From: Heyndrickxia acidiproducens DSM 23148
GTDB lineage: Bacteria > Bacillota > Bacilli > Bacillales > Bacillaceae_C
Assembly: GCF_000374345.1 (NCBI RefSeq)
Contig: NZ_KB893976.1
Coordinates: 1 to 64,000, forward strand
Length of the DNA: 64,000 nt
Direction of reading: 5' to 3'
Below, piece by piece: positions 27,388 to 36,498 of this stretch. The position numbers and the translations under genes were made by a program. How positions within the stretch are numbered: the first letter of the stretch is position 1; each line of letters opens with the position of its first letter. The notes under the pieces are model-generated. The model ran no database searches, was not told the origin of the DNA, and saw nothing but the letters and a program-made list of their open reading frames with translations.

Positions 27388-28044
27388 ATGGCAGCAAACA
27401 TACATATCGTAGCGGGCGGTCCGCTGGAAAATGTCCCGGACTTGAAGAGCTGTGCTGAAAGTGAAAATGTGAGCTGGATTGGCTGTGACAGAGGTGTTGT
27501 GCATTTGCTTCAGCTTGGCATTGTCCCGGATATGGCCTTTGGTGATTTCGACTCCGTAAATGCTGAAGAGTGGCGGACCATCCAAAATACACTGACAAAT
27601 ATCAAAAAATTTAAGCCTGAAAAAGACGAGACGGATTTGGAACTGGCACTGCTGTGGGCAATCCGGCAAAATCCGCGGGCAATCAAAATTTTTGGCGCAA
27701 CAGGGGGAAGGGCGGATCATGCATTGACCAATATGATGCTTTTGACCCATGAAAAAGCCCTGGAATATCACGGTATGATTGAGATCATCGACCGAATGAA
27801 CCGCATTTCAGTTTGCCAGCCCGGCATCTATACGATAGGAAGCCTTCAAACCCATCCGTATATCTCGTTCCTGCCCATTACCGCCACGGTCGAAAATCTG
27901 ACCTTAAGCGGATTTAAATATCCGCTTCAGGACCGGAAAGTTTACCGCGGGTCCACCCTTTGCATCAGCAACGAACTGATCCGAGATTTTGGTACTTTTT
28001 CTTTTACAGACGGCATATTAATGATGATAAGAAGCCATGATTAA
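27388..28044 (+). CDS. thiN: Thiamine pyrophosphokinase
   Basis: Makes thiamine pyrophosphate from thiamine and ATP. Visible motifs are GCDRGVVHLL, MAFGDFDSV (metal/ATP Asp cluster), EKDETDLELAL and GATGGRADHAL. The C-terminal thiamine-binding beta domain has FKYPLQDRKVYRGSTLCISNEL. It has 218 residues. The ATG follows AGGAGG. No TPP riboswitch is visible upstream, in line with a salvage enzyme gene. Confidence 0.93.
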   Translation: MAANIHIVAGGPLENVPDLKSCAESENVSWIGCDRGVVHLLQLGIVPDMAFGDFDSVNAEEWRTIQNTLTNIKKFKPEKDETDLELALLWAIRQNPRAIKIFGATGGRADHALTNMMLLTHEKALEYHGMIEIIDRMNRISVCQPGIYTIGSLQTHPYISFLPITATVENLTLSGFKYPLQDRKVYRGSTLCISNELIRDFGTFSFTDGILMMIRSHD

Positions 28045-28149
28045 TCATTCCTTAATTCAGGATCAATACAGCAGTGCTGGTGAACGTATCGCATGATCAA
28101 GCATATAATAAGCGGGAGACTGGATGTTTTGTAATGGGGAGGGACAGAT

Positions 28150-28230
28150 ATGAAATTTTATACGATTAAACTGCCGAAGTTTCTGGGCGGGATCGTCAGG
28201 GCGATGTTAGGGACCTTTAAAAAAGGATAA
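28150..28230 (+). CDS. spoVM: Stage V sporulation protein M
   Basis: A 26-residue amphipathic peptide beginning MKFYTIKLPKFLGG and ending AMLGTFKKG, almost identical to B. subtilis SpoVM. It inserts into the positively curved mother-cell face of the forespore membrane, recruits SpoIVA for coat assembly and inhibits FtsH. The start follows GGGGAGGG at 28138-28145. The position between thiN and rpmB is conserved. A CATATAAT element at 28102-28109 may be a SigE-type -10, without a clear -35. This gene is direct evidence of a spore former. Confidence 0.96.
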   Translation: MKFYTIKLPKFLGGIVRAMLGTFKKG

Positions 28231-28260
28231 ATGGTTTTTCTTTTGAACATGACAGAAAAT

Positions 28261-28289
28261 AAAAAATCGGCGGAGCGCCGATTTTTTTT
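28261..28289. terminator. Bidirectional terminator between spoVM and rpmB
   Basis: AAAAAATCGGCG and CGCCGATTTTTTTT form a 12-bp stem with a GAG loop. A second hairpin at 28301-28323 (GAAACCAGT/ACTGATTTC) with a minus-strand T run lies closer to rpmB. Confidence 0.9.
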
Positions 28290-28349
28290 GCATATAAAAA
28301 GAAACCAGTATGCAACTGATTTCTAAATGGGTGTCTGGATTTTAAAGGA

Positions 28350-28538
28350 TTAAACGCGTTCCACTTTCCCGGATTTCAATGCACGGGTAGAAACCCAAAC
28401 ACGTTTTGGCTTGCCGTCAACCAGGATGCGCACTTTTTGAAGATTTGCTTTCCAAGTGCGTTTCGATGCGTTCATCGCATGTGAACGGTTGTTGCCTGCT
28501 GTTGTTTTGCGGCCTGTAATGACACATTTTTTCGGCAT
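28350..28538 (-). CDS. rpmB: 50S ribosomal protein L28
   Basis: Ribosomal protein bL28 of 62 residues: [23 protein letters not shown], then a basic C-terminus. It has a single Cys and lacks the zinc-binding CxxC pairs of the C+ form. The start follows AAGGAGGG. It is transcribed against its neighbours, as in B. subtilis. Confidence 0.96.
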   Translation of the reverse strand: MPKKCVITGRKTTAGNNRSHAMNASKRTWKANLQKVRILVDGKPKRVWVSTRALKSGKVERV

Positions 28539-28625
28539 AATATAGTCCCTCCTTACTTCACGAAGCAGAAATAGAACAAATTTATTATTTCATTACTTCA
28601 ATTTTCCTCGTAAAATTACTATTAT

Positions 28626-28654
28626 AATGTATCATATTCAAGGGCAGTTTGCAA
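28626..28654 (-). promoter_or_regulatory. Candidate rpmB promoter in the rpmB-yloU divergent region
   Basis: On the minus strand TTGCAA (28649-28654) and TACATT (28626-28631) are 17 bases apart. A TATAAT overlaps just downstream. The rest of the 357-base divergent region (28539-28895) holds a 12-bp palindrome AAACTATAGTTT at 28751-28762 and no gene I can support. Confidence 0.45.
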
Positions 28655-28895
28655 GGTTTCATCTTTGCAGCATCGCCGGGTACGGGGATTATCTGCCGGA
28701 ACGGTTATTCAGCCATTTCCCGCGCACTGCATGGCGTTTGCTTTTATGGTAAACTATAGTTTATGTAACGGCAACCATTTGGATTTAGAACGCCGCATTT
28801 TTATCTCCGGCTTTCCATGCTTTATGGATTATAGTAAAATGGGAGGAGCAAGCCGAATTCTTTTTTGGCAAAACGCCAGTAAGGAGGAGCAATTT

Positions 28896-29258
28896 ATGTC
28901 GATTGAAATGAATACTGCTTTCGGTCAAATTGATATATCTAATGAAGTGGTCGCTACGATTGCAGGTGGAGCGGCTGTCGATTGTTTCGGCATCGTCGGG
29001 ATGGCTTCAAAAAATCAGATCAAAGATGGCATTACCGAAATTTTGCGGAAGGAAAACTTCTCAAGGGGCGTAATTGTGCGTCAACAGGATGAGAAAGTAG
29101 AAATTGATATGTATATTATGGTGAGCTATGGAACAAAAATCTCTGAAATCGCCCACAATGTCCAGCAAAAAGTGAAGTATACCCTGAATCAAATGGTCGG
29201 CTTATCGGTTGACGCCATTAATATTTACGTTCAAGGCGTTCGTGTAACGAACCCGTAA
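28896..29258 (+). CDS. yloU: Asp23/Gls24 family envelope stress protein YloU
   Basis: Asp23-family protein of 120 residues with the typical core VVATIAGGAAVDCFGIVGM, a charged middle and VDAINIYVQGVRV at the end. Family members sit under the membrane and respond to envelope stress. The ATG at 28896 follows AAGGAGGAG; a longer frame upstream has no ribosome binding site. It precedes fakA by 15 bases, a conserved pairing in Bacillota. Confidence 0.92.
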   Translation: MSIEMNTAFGQIDISNEVVATIAGGAAVDCFGIVGMASKNQIKDGITEILRKENFSRGVIVRQQDEKVEIDMYIMVSYGTKISEIAHNVQQKVKYTLNQMVGLSVDAINIYVQGVRVTNP

Positions 29259-29273
29259 CGAGGAGGAAATATC

Positions 29274-30947
29274 GTGCTTACATCATTGGATGGCAAACAC
29301 TTTGCAGAAATGATTATACAAGGAGCAGACCACTTAGCCGCCAATGCAAAAGTGGTGGATGCTTTAAATGTGTTCCCTGTACCGGACGGCGATACGGGAA
29401 CCAATATGAATTTAACAATGACTTCAGGTGCAAAAGAAGTCCGGAAAAACAACCAGGAGCATATCGGTGCACTGGCCGCGGCTTTTGCAAAAGGCCTGCT
29501 GATGGGAGCAAGGGGAAATTCAGGGGTCATTCTTTCCCAATTATTCCGTGGATTTTCGAAATCAATAGAGGCGAAGGCAAGCATTACAAGCGTTGAATTT
29601 GCCGAGGCGTTTCAGGCCGGGATTGAAAGTGCTTTTAAAGCAATCATGAAGCCGGTGGAAGGGACGATCCTTACCGTTGCCAGGGAAGCGGCAAAAAAAG
29701 GCGTACAAGTGTCAAAAAATGAAAAAGATATTGCTGCTGTCATGGAGGCGATCCTTGGGGAAGCCAAAAAAACATTAAGCCGTACACCCGAAATGCTGCC
29801 GGTATTAAAAGAAGTCGGCGTTGTCGACAGCGGCGGCCAGGGGCTTGTGTTTATATATGAAGGCTTTCTTGCCGAATTGAAAGGGGAAGTGCTTCCGGAT
29901 GTTCCATCTGTGATCCCGTCTATGAATGAGCTTGTGAGCGCGGAACACCACAAACATGCGCAGGAATTTATGAAAACGGAAGATATTAAGTATGGATACT
30001 GTACGGAAATCATGGTAAGGCTGGACAAAAGCAAACCTGCCGGGCGCGTTTTTTCCGAAGACAGCTTCCGCCAGGAGTTGAGCCGGTACGGGGATTCCTT
30101 GCTGGTCATCTCGGACGATGATATTGTCAAAGTCCATGTCCACACTGAAAAGCCCGGTGATGTGCTGAATTACGGGCAGCAGTACGGCAGCCTGATTAAA
30201 TTAAAGGTTGATAATATGCGCGAGCAGCACAGCTCCATTGTCGGGGAGACGCATCACCCGCTTGCCACCGAAAAAGAAGCAAAACCGAAAGCGGAATACG
30301 GTATTGTTACGGTTTCAATGGGGGCAGGGATTGCTGAATTGTTTAAGAGCATTGGCGCAACAGCCGTGATCGAAGGCGGCCAGACAATGAACCCGAGCAC
30401 CGAGGATATCTTAAAAGCAATTGTTGAAGCCAATGCGGAGCAAATTATCATTCTGCCTAACAATAAAAATATTGTCATGGCAAGCGAACAGGCTGCCGAG
30501 CTGGCGGATGAAAAAGTTATCGTTGTCCCGTCGAAAACAGTGCCGCAGGGAATGGCAGCATTGCTTGCGTTCAATCCGTCACATTCGCTGGAGCAAAACG
30601 CAGAGGCCATGAAAGAAGCCCTTGGCCATGTAAAAACCGGCCAGGTGACATTTGCGGTCCGCGATACCAATATGGACGGCATCTCAATTAAAAAAGATGA
30701 TTATATGGGGATTTACGAAGGAAAAATTGTGAAGACAAGTCCTGAGCTATTAACAGCGGCTGAACAGCTTTTGGCACAGATGATCAGCGAAGAGGATGAA
30801 ATCGCCACCGTGATTTACGGGCAGGATGTCACTTCTGAACGGGTGGATGAGCTTGTTGCATTTATCGAAGACCATTATCCGGACATTGAAGTGGAAGTCC
30901 ATAACGGGAAACAGCCGTTATATTCTTTTATTTTTGCCGTTGAATGA
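29274..30947 (+). CDS. fakA: Fatty acid kinase catalytic subunit FakA (YloV, DhaL-like)
   Basis: ATP-binding subunit of the two-part fatty acid kinase. FakB/DegV proteins, encoded elsewhere, deliver the acyl chain. The N-terminal DhaL domain (about 1-200) has VFPVPDGDTGTNM, whose Asp residues bind Mg2+, plus GARGNSGVILSQ and VDSGGQGL. A middle domain and the C-terminal EDD-like domain (about 340-555) follow, with NNKN and RDTNMDG. It has 557 residues. The GTG start follows CGAGGAGG. Confidence 0.93.
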   Translation: MLTSLDGKHFAEMIIQGADHLAANAKVVDALNVFPVPDGDTGTNMNLTMTSGAKEVRKNNQEHIGALAAAFAKGLLMGARGNSGVILSQLFRGFSKSIEAKASITSVEFAEAFQAGIESAFKAIMKPVEGTILTVAREAAKKGVQVSKNEKDIAAVMEAILGEAKKTLSRTPEMLPVLKEVGVVDSGGQGLVFIYEGFLAELKGEVLPDVPSVIPSMNELVSAEHHKHAQEFMKTEDIKYGYCTEIMVRLDKSKPAGRVFSEDSFRQELSRYGDSLLVISDDDIVKVHVHTEKPGDVLNYGQQYGSLIKLKVDNMREQHSSIVGETHHPLATEKEAKPKAEYGIVTVSMGAGIAELFKSIGATAVIEGGQTMNPSTEDILKAIVEANAEQIIILPNNKNIVMASEQAAELADEKVIVVPSKTVPQGMAALLAFNPSHSLEQNAEAMKEALGHVKTGQVTFAVRDTNMDGISIKKDDYMGIYEGKIVKTSPELLTAAEQLLAQMISEEDEIATVIYGQDVTSERVDELVAFIEDHYPDIEVEVHNGKQPLYSFIFAVE

Positions 30948-31015
30948 AACGGTTCATTCCGCCTTTTGCGGCATATGCTAAACATAAGCACGATAATATA
31001 AGGTGAGTGGAAACC

Positions 31016-31678
31016 ATGAAGTACAAAAGCGTATTCGATATCATTGGGCCTGTCATGATCGGACCTTCCAGCTCGCATACGGCAGGGGCTGCGAGAATCG
31101 GCAAGGTGGCCAGAAGCTTATTCGGCAGGCAGCCAAAACAGGCCGATATTCATTTTTACGGTTCGTTTGCCAGCACCTATAAAGGCCATGGCACCGATGT
31201 TGCCATTGTCGGCGGTTTATTGGATTTTGACACCGACGACAGGCGGCTTACTTCTGCACTGGAAATTGCAAAAAAGCTCGGACTCGATGTCCGGTTTTTT
31301 GTTGAAGAAGCCATTCCCGATCATCCCAATACCGCAAAAATTGTATTGCGTGATGAAAACACGGAAATGGAACTTGTCGGGATTTCCATTGGCGGCGGAA
31401 AAATTGAAATCACGAAACTGAACGGGTTCCGGCTGCGTTTATCCGGACACCACCCGGCCATTCTTGTTGTCCATGATGATCGTTTTGGCGCGATTGCTGC
31501 GGTGTCCAATGTGCTATCAAAATATGAGATCAATATCGGCCACATGGAAGTCTCACGTAAAGAAGTAGGGAAAATGGCACTGATGACGATCGAAGTCGAC
31601 CAGAATCTTGATGACACCGTTTTGGAAGAAATCGGGCGCCTGCCGAATATTTCGCAGGTTGCCAGGGTAGTAGATTAG
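31016..31678 (+). CDS. sdaAB: L-serine dehydratase, beta subunit
   Basis: Beta subunit of the iron-sulfur L-serine deaminase, which makes pyruvate and ammonia. MIGPSSSHTAGAARIG is the catalytic-site signature, YKGHGTDVAIVGGLLDFD follows, and a C-terminal ACT domain (about 148-220, GHMEVSRKEVG) probably binds serine. It has 220 residues. The ATG at 31016 follows AAGGTGAG; an upstream GTG overlaps that site. A 100-base gap separates it from sdaAA. Confidence 0.94.
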   Translation: MKYKSVFDIIGPVMIGPSSSHTAGAARIGKVARSLFGRQPKQADIHFYGSFASTYKGHGTDVAIVGGLLDFDTDDRRLTSALEIAKKLGLDVRFFVEEAIPDHPNTAKIVLRDENTEMELVGISIGGGKIEITKLNGFRLRLSGHHPAILVVHDDRFGAIAAVSNVLSKYEINIGHMEVSRKEVGKMALMTIEVDQNLDDTVLEEIGRLPNISQVARVVD

Positions 31679-31778
31679 TGTTTGAACAGATGGCCGGCCA
31701 CTTATGTTCACTTCATTTCCAAAAAATACAAGTGTGCACAAGCGACAGCGACTTCCGTTTGTTGTAAGGAGGATATTT

Positions 31779-32666
31779 ATGTTTCGAAACGTTGCTGAAT
31801 TGGTCGGTTTAGCCGAACAGCAAAACAAAAAAATCTCGGAAATTATGATCGAACAGGAAATGGATGTGACGGGAGGATCCCGCGATGAAGTCATAAAGAA
31901 AATGGATCATAATTTAACCGTAATGGAAAAAGCGGTGGAACGCGGCATTGCAGGCGTAAAGTCCCGATCAGGGCTGACAGGCGGCGATGCGGTTCTGCTG
32001 CAGAAATATATTGAAAAAGGAAATTTTTTATCAGGAGAAACGATTTTAGACGCTGTCAGTAAAGCAGTCGCGACCAATGAAGTCAATGCTGCGATGGGTA
32101 CAATCTGCGCAACGCCGACTGCCGGTTCTGCGGGAGTTGTGCCAGGGACACTTTTTGCCGTTAAAAATAAACTGGATCCGACAAGGGAGCAAATGTTGCG
32201 GTTTCTGTTCACGGCAGGCGCCTTTGGGTTTGTCGTCGCCAATAATGCATTTATTTCCGGAGCTGCAGGCGGCTGCCAGGCTGAAGTCGGTTCTGCTGCC
32301 GGGATGGCTGCTGCCGCCATCGTTGAAATGGCCGGCGGGGCACCGGAACAAAGCGCACACGCGATGGCCATTACGTTAAAGAATATGCTTGGCCTTGTTT
32401 GTGATCCTGTTGCCGGTTTGGTTGAAGTCCCATGTGTGAAAAGAAACGCGATGGGGGCTGCGAATGCGATGGTGGCCGCCGATATGGCACTTGCCGGAAT
32501 CAAAAGCCGGATTCCTTGCGATGAAGTCATTGATGCGATGTACCGCGTCGGTTTGCGCATGCCGGTTGCGCTAAAGGAAACTGCCGGGGGAGGGTTGGCG
32601 GATACACCTACAGCAAGAAAGCTTGAATCCAAAATTTTCGGTGTTTCGCTCGATACCCATGGATAA
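31779..32666 (+). CDS. sdaAA: L-serine dehydratase, alpha subunit
   Basis: Iron-sulfur catalytic subunit, 295 residues. Cysteines in TICATPTAGSAG, GGCQAEVGSA, LVCDPVAGLVEVPCVKRN are the 4Fe-4S cluster candidates. The start follows TAAGGAGG. Its end overlaps recG by eight bases, so recG is probably co-translated from the sda transcript. Confidence 0.95.
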   Translation: MFRNVAELVGLAEQQNKKISEIMIEQEMDVTGGSRDEVIKKMDHNLTVMEKAVERGIAGVKSRSGLTGGDAVLLQKYIEKGNFLSGETILDAVSKAVATNEVNAAMGTICATPTAGSAGVVPGTLFAVKNKLDPTREQMLRFLFTAGAFGFVVANNAFISGAAGGCQAEVGSAAGMAAAAIVEMAGGAPEQSAHAMAITLKNMLGLVCDPVAGLVEVPCVKRNAMGAANAMVAADMALAGIKSRIPCDEVIDAMYRVGLRMPVALKETAGGGLADTPTARKLESKIFGVSLDTHG

Positions 32667-34707
32667 CGCCTTAAACCAGCCGGTATCTGTCATAAAAGGA
32701 ATCGGCGCAGAAACTGAAAGCAATCTGGAATTGATGGGAATTACCACGGTTGGCGACCTGCTTGGTTATTATCCGTATCGTTACGAAGATTACCGGCTCC
32801 GTGATTTGCAGGATGTCCGGCATGATGAAAGGATCACAGTAGAAGGGAGGGTTCACAGCGAGCCTTCTCTTATCTTTTATTCAAGAAAACGCTCGCGGCT
32901 GTCGATGAAAGTGCTCGTCGGGCAATTTTTGATTACCGTCGTATTTTTTAACCAGCCCTATTTAAAAAAGAAAATTCAGATTCAGGATGAAATTACCGTC
33001 ACAGGCAAATGGGACCAGAACCGCCAAACCATTATCGCCCAGGAAATGAAGACAGGGTCAGCAGAACGTGCCTCCCTGTTTGAACCGGTCTATTCCATTA
33101 AAGGTAAAATGACGGTCAAAAGCTTACGCAAATATATTAAAACCGCTTTTTCTGAATTTGGCGCCAAGATAGAAGACACTTTACCTGAATCGATGCTTGC
33201 TGCTTACAAACTATTTCCGAAGCGGCAGGCCATGTACGCGATGCACTTTCCAACGTCTGAGCGGGAAGTGAAATTTGCAAGGCGCACAATTGTATATGAA
33301 GAGTTTTTAAACTTTCAATTGAAAATGCAGGCGCTGCGCAAATTTGAGCGTGAACATTCCCATGGCCAGGCGATCCATTACAAACTGCCGGAGCTGAAAA
33401 AATTGATTCACTCGCTTCCGTTTGCATTAACGGCTGCGCAAAAACGGGTGGTCAATGAAATTTGTGCGGACATGAAGTCGCCATACCGCATGAACCGTCT
33501 GCTGCAGGGCGATGTCGGTTCAGGCAAAACTGTAGTTGCTGCGCTTGCGCTTTATGCGGCCGTGACAGCCGGCTTCCAGGGGGCATTAATGGTCCCGACT
33601 GAAATCCTTGCCGAACAGCATGCCAAATCATTGTACAAGCTATTGGAGCCGCACGGGGCCGTCGTTTCATTGTTAACCAGTTCGGTAAAAGGCAAACGGA
33701 GAAAGGCGCTGCTCGAGCAGTTGAAAAACGGGGAAATTGATGTACTGGTCGGAACGCATGCCCTAATCCAGGAGGATGTCGACTTTCATCGCCTCGGCCT
33801 CGTGATTACAGACGAGCAGCACCGCTTTGGTGTTGAACAGAGAAGGGTCCTCCGCGAAAAAGGAATCTCGCCTGATGTCTTATTCATGACGGCAACACCG
33901 ATTCCGCGCACACTCGCGATTACGGTTTTTGGCGAAATGGACGTCTCGGTCATCGACGAAATGCCTGCGGGGAGAAAAGAAATCGAGACATACTGGGTAA
34001 AGCATCATATGCTGGAAAAAGTGCTCGGAATGGTAGAAAAAGAATTGGAAAAAGGCAGGCAGGCATACGTCATCTGTCCGCTGATTGAAGAATCCGAGAA
34101 ACTCGATGTGCAAAATGCCATTGATGCCCATGCCGTTTTAACCCGGTATTTTGGCGATAGATACAAAGCAGGGCTGATGCACGGCAGGCTTCCAAACGAA
34201 GAAAAAGATGCGGCCATGAAAGCGTTCAGCCATAATGACATTCAAGTTCTTGTCTCCACTACTGTTGTCGAAGTCGGGGTGAATGTACCCAATGCCACGA
34301 TGATGGTTATCTATGATGCCGAGCGTTTCGGACTGTCCCAGCTTCACCAGCTGCGCGGCCGTGTCGGCAGGGGGGATGAGCAATCCTATTGTATATTGCT
34401 TGCAGACCCGAAAACAGAAATCGGCAAAGAGCGGATGAAAATCATGACCGAGACGAATAACGGTTTTGTGCTGAGTGAGAAGGATCTTGAATTGCGCGGG
34501 CCGGGAGATTTCTTTGGAAAAAAACAAAGCGGCCTGCCGGAATTTAAAGTGGCGGATATGGTGCATGATTTCCGCGCCCTCGAAACAGCTCGCAAGGATG
34601 CCCAAAAGCTGATTGAATCGGAAACCTTCTGGCATGCTCCGGAATACCGGAGATTAAGGGCAAATCTTAAGGAATCGGGTGTGCTGGAAGGGGAAAAGCT
34701 GGACTAA
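32659..34707 (+). CDS. recG: ATP-dependent DNA helicase RecG
   Basis: Branch-migration and fork-reversal helicase of 682 residues, the same length as in B. subtilis. The N-terminal wedge domain (about 1-235) contains the OB fold. Walker A is GDVGSGKTVVA, the DEQH box is VITDEQHRFGVEQ, motif III FMTATPIPRTLAIT, and motif VI QLRGRVGRGDEQSYC. The C-terminal EKDLELRGPGDFFG is typical. I chose the ATG at 32659, inside the sdaAA end, from homologue alignment; the frame's upstream extension is not used. Confidence 0.95.
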   Translation: MDNALNQPVSVIKGIGAETESNLELMGITTVGDLLGYYPYRYEDYRLRDLQDVRHDERITVEGRVHSEPSLIFYSRKRSRLSMKVLVGQFLITVVFFNQPYLKKKIQIQDEITVTGKWDQNRQTIIAQEMKTGSAERASLFEPVYSIKGKMTVKSLRKYIKTAFSEFGAKIEDTLPESMLAAYKLFPKRQAMYAMHFPTSEREVKFARRTIVYEEFLNFQLKMQALRKFEREHSHGQAIHYKLPELKKLIHSLPFALTAAQKRVVNEICADMKSPYRMNRLLQGDVGSGKTVVAALALYAAVTAGFQGALMVPTEILAEQHAKSLYKLLEPHGAVVSLLTSSVKGKRRKALLEQLKNGEIDVLVGTHALIQEDVDFHRLGLVITDEQHRFGVEQRRVLREKGISPDVLFMTATPIPRTLAITVFGEMDVSVIDEMPAGRKEIETYWVKHHMLEKVLGMVEKELEKGRQAYVICPLIEESEKLDVQNAIDAHAVLTRYFGDRYKAGLMHGRLPNEEKDAAMKAFSHNDIQVLVSTTVVEVGVNVPNATMMVIYDAERFGLSQLHQLRGRVGRGDEQSYCILLADPKTEIGKERMKIMTETNNGFVLSEKDLELRGPGDFFGKKQSGLPEFKVADMVHDFRALETARKDAQKLIESETFWHAPEYRRLRANLKESGVLEGEKLD

Positions 34708-34773
34708 AGGCGTCTGCTCATTTTTCAGAACTTGCAAGGGGATCGTGAATCCATTTTCCCTGCCTGGTAAATC

Positions 34774-34802
34774 TTGCAAACTTCTTTTACTTTCTATATA
34801 CT
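34774..34802 (+). promoter_or_regulatory. fapR operon promoter
   Basis: TTGCAA (34774-34779), exactly 17 bases, TATACT (34797-34802). The predicted start site near 34809 falls inside the FapR operator. Confidence 0.75.
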
Positions 34803-34806
34803 ACTA

Positions 34807-34823
34807 TTAGTACCAAGTCCTAA
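34807..34823 (+). promoter_or_regulatory. FapR operator
   Basis: TTAGTACCAAGTCCTAA is an imperfect 17-bp inverted repeat matching the FapR box (TTAGTACC half site followed by its mirror). It covers the predicted transcription start, so FapR would repress its own operon until malonyl-CoA binds. Confidence 0.85.
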
Positions 34824-34845
34824 GTTTTGGATGGTGGTTCGATTC

Positions 34846-35421
34846 ATGAGAATGCAGAAAAAAGACAGGCAGAAACATTTACAGGAAACCATTCAACAGA
34901 ATCCTTTCATAACGGATGAAGAACTGGCAGAGCGTTACCGGGTCAGCGTCCAGACGATCCGGCTTGACAGGCTGGAATTATCGATTCCGGAACTGCGGGA
35001 AAGGATTAAAAATGTTGCGGAAAAGCGGTTTGCTGATGAAGTGAAAGCTTTGCCGATCGATGAAGTCATCGGGGAAATTATTGACATTGAACTGGATAGA
35101 AGCGCGATCTCAATCTTTGATGTGAAAAAGGAACATGTATTTAAACGCAATTCGATTGCGCGCGGCCACCATTTGTTCGCGCAGGCGAATTCACTTGCAG
35201 TTGCTGTCATTAACGAAGAACTGGCTTTAACGGCAAAGGCAAACATCCAGTTTTTGCGGTCGGTAAAAGAAGGCGACCGTGTCGTCGCAAAAGCAGCCGT
35301 TTTAGATACAGGAAAAGAAACAGACAGGACAACCGTACTCGTCCAAAGCTATGTTGGAAAAGAGCTTGTTTTTAAAGGTGAATTTGAAATGTACCGAAAC
35401 CATGCACGTAAAGATGGTTAA
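34846..35421 (+). CDS. fapR: Transcription factor FapR (malonyl-CoA sensor)
   Basis: Repressor of fatty-acid and phospholipid genes, 191 residues. An N-terminal helix-turn-helix (about 15-60: [22 protein letters not shown]) is linked to a hot-dog effector domain that binds malonyl-CoA, with [22 protein letters not shown] chose the ATG at 34846 on homology and a GGTGG upstream; longer frames would run through the promoter and operator. It heads fapR-plsX-fabD-fabG. Confidence 0.95.
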   Translation: MRMQKKDRQKHLQETIQQNPFITDEELAERYRVSVQTIRLDRLELSIPELRERIKNVAEKRFADEVKALPIDEVIGEIIDIELDRSAISIFDVKKEHVFKRNSIARGHHLFAQANSLAVAVINEELALTAKANIQFLRSVKEGDRVVAKAAVLDTGKETDRTTVLVQSYVGKELVFKGEFEMYRNHARKDG

Positions 35422-35489
35422 GCTATTCATAAGATTTTGGCAGCGAGTTCGGTTTTAAAAGAGACTTTTAGAAGCGGGGCTGACAATAG

Positions 35490-36482
35490 ATGAAATTGGC
35501 AATAGATGCAATGGGCGGGGATTTTGCGCCAAAAGAGATTGTACTGGGGATCAACCGGGCAGTAAAAGCGTACGAGGACATTGAATGTATACTGTACGGC
35601 GATCAAAAGCAGATCGAACAATATTTACAGCCATCCGGACGCGTCAGGATTGTCCATACAGACGAAGTGATCGCCGGTACGGATGAGCCTGTGCGTGCAG
35701 TCCGCCGCAAAAAGAACGCCTCGATGGTGCTGATGGCGCAGGCAGTAAAAAATGGAGAAGCAGATGCCTGCCTATCTGCCGGCAATACCGGTGCTTTAAT
35801 GGCAGCCGGGCTGTTTATCGTCGGCAGGATTGAAGGCATTGAAAGGCCGGCGCTTGCTCCGGTGATTCCGACAATGGATGGGCAGGGCATTGTAATGCTC
35901 GATTTGGGGGCGAATGCAGATGCAAAGCCTGAACATTTACTGCAATTTGCCATTATGGGTTCGATATATGCCGAAAAAGTCCGCGGCATTGAAAGTCCGC
36001 GCATCGGGCTTCTTAATATCGGCACAGAAGAAAAGAAGGGCAATGATTTAACGAAAAAGACGTTTCAAATGCTTAAAGAAGCAGACTTGAATTTTATTGG
36101 CAACGTCGAATCACGCGCCTTGCTGCAAAGGCCGGCAGATGTTGTCGTAACAGACGGATTTACCGGAAATATGGTTCTGAAAACAATTGAAGGTACGGCA
36201 GGGTCATTGTTCTCCATGATCAAAAAAGTATTTTTAACAAATATGAAAACAAAGATTGCCGCCGCCATGGTAAAGCCTGAATTATCCGGGCTGAAAAATA
36301 TGATGGATTATTCGGAATACGGCGGTTCCGGTTTGATGGGGCTGAATGCACCGGTGATTAAAGCACATGGCTCCTCAAATGCCAATGCGATTTTCAATGC
36401 GGTGCGCCAGACACGTGAGATGGTGCAGCATGATGTCATTGGAAAAATTAAAACGGCCATCCAGCCGCACGAAACAAAGTAG
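35490..36482 (+). CDS. plsX: Phosphate acyltransferase PlsX
   Basis: Makes acyl-phosphate from acyl-ACP for phospholipid synthesis, a peripheral membrane enzyme. [46 protein letters not shown] and [12 protein letters not shown] are family blocks. It has 330 residues, complete. The ribosome binding site is a G-rich GCGGGGC about ten bases upstream. FapR-controlled by position. Confidence 0.95.
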   Translation: MKLAIDAMGGDFAPKEIVLGINRAVKAYEDIECILYGDQKQIEQYLQPSGRVRIVHTDEVIAGTDEPVRAVRRKKNASMVLMAQAVKNGEADACLSAGNTGALMAAGLFIVGRIEGIERPALAPVIPTMDGQGIVMLDLGANADAKPEHLLQFAIMGSIYAEKVRGIESPRIGLLNIGTEEKKGNDLTKKTFQMLKEADLNFIGNVESRALLQRPADVVVTDGFTGNMVLKTIEGTAGSLFSMIKKVFLTNMKTKIAAAMVKPELSGLKNMMDYSEYGGSGLMGLNAPVIKAHGSSNANAIFNAVRQTREMVQHDVIGKIKTAIQPHETK

Positions 36483-36498
36483 GACGGAGGAAGTATCA

